Origin: Rugalucina vietnamica
Lineage: Eukaryota > Mollusca > Bivalvia > Lucinida > Lucinidae
Assembly (NCBI GenBank): GCA_964017185.1
Contig: OZ024876.1
Location: forward strand, 18,889,755-18,953,754
Reading direction: 5' to 3'
DNA length: 64,000 nt
Below are positions 63,893-64,000 of the stretch, in pieces (positions within the stretch are counted from its first letter, which is position 1; each line of letters begins with the position of its first letter). Made by a program: the position numbers and the translations under genes. The notes below the pieces were generated by a model that was given only the letters and a program-made list of their open reading frames with translations, was not told the origin of the DNA and made no database searches.

Positions 63893-64000
63893 CATATTTT
63901 TCTTAAGTTGTAAAAATTGAAATATTTCAGTAGAAAATGTTTGGATATTTTTCTTATTTAAATTGTGGGTATAGGCAGCCATCCAATCGATGAAAAAAAT
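63893..64000. mobile_element. MITE-P fragment at window end
   Basis: 'ttcttaagttgtaaaaattg', 'tttcagtagaaaatgtttg', 'tatttttcttattt', 'aattgtgggtat' in family order. It is cut at the palindrome. Confidence 0.5.

Overview
The window looks like gene-poor, repeat-rich genomic DNA of a marine invertebrate, most likely a bivalve mollusc. It is AT-rich, has no operon-like packing, shows spliced-gene signals, and is full of short DNA transposons, tRNA-derived SINEs, a LINE, Penelope-like retroelements and the 'AGCTCACCTGA' dispersed repeat I associate with molluscs. The species call is inference. I recognise no LTR retroelement, retrovirus-like copy, Polinton or CRISPR.

The host content that stands out is four plus-strand paralogues of a small secreted cysteine-rich protein, here CRP1 to CRP4, at 5117-5470, 20699-21061, 44223-44594 and 56050-56436. 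Each has a signal peptide and then twelve cysteines in six pairs: C-x3-C, 11-12, C-x2-C, 10, C-x3-C, 12, C-x2-C, 11, C-x3-C, 11-13, C-x2-C. This is a threefold internal repeat of C-x3-C...C-x2-C. In all four the start codon lies at, or one base after, a 3' splice acceptor, so an upstream 5' exon is expected. I do not recognise the family. CRP2 and CRP3 lie in a diverged segmental duplication (about 18.3-21.1 kb and 42.4-44.6 kb). CRP2 also has a truncated tandem copy of its own exon start.

Repeat layout: 1-4.2 kb holds Penelope-like fragments and small transposons. 5.1-5.5 kb is CRP1, followed by a heat-shock-element cluster at 6.14-6.38 kb. 8.2-10.5 kb has three copies of a dispersed repeat and a long hairpin. 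11957-17519 is bounded by 0.57-kb inverted repeats with a GAATT duplication and contains a Penelope-like copy. 18.3-21.1 kb is duplication block A with CRP2. 21.6-23.1 kb holds tRNA-derived SINEs. 25.7-29.7 kb is a decayed LINE with an internal inversion. 32.1-37.3 kb is a 125-bp satellite split by a 3.9-kb TA-flanked element. 40.2 and 41.2 kb carry palindromes. 42.4-44.6 kb is block B with CRP3. 46.07-46.57 kb is a mariner-type MITE. 47.8-50 kb is a second large Penelope-like copy. 56.05 kb is CRP4. 56.6-61.2 kb is a satellite with a broken multicopy gene inside it. 61.4-64 kb holds nested MITEs and one possible exon.

Two MITE families recur through the window. G2 is about 210-260 bp, starts TGAGCC, has a strong inner palindrome and makes 2-bp target duplications of varied sequence. 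MITE-P is about 230-280 bp and has a central palindrome around 'GAACCGCCTCG'. Coordinates of repeats are by eye and accurate to a few bases only where target duplications are quoted.
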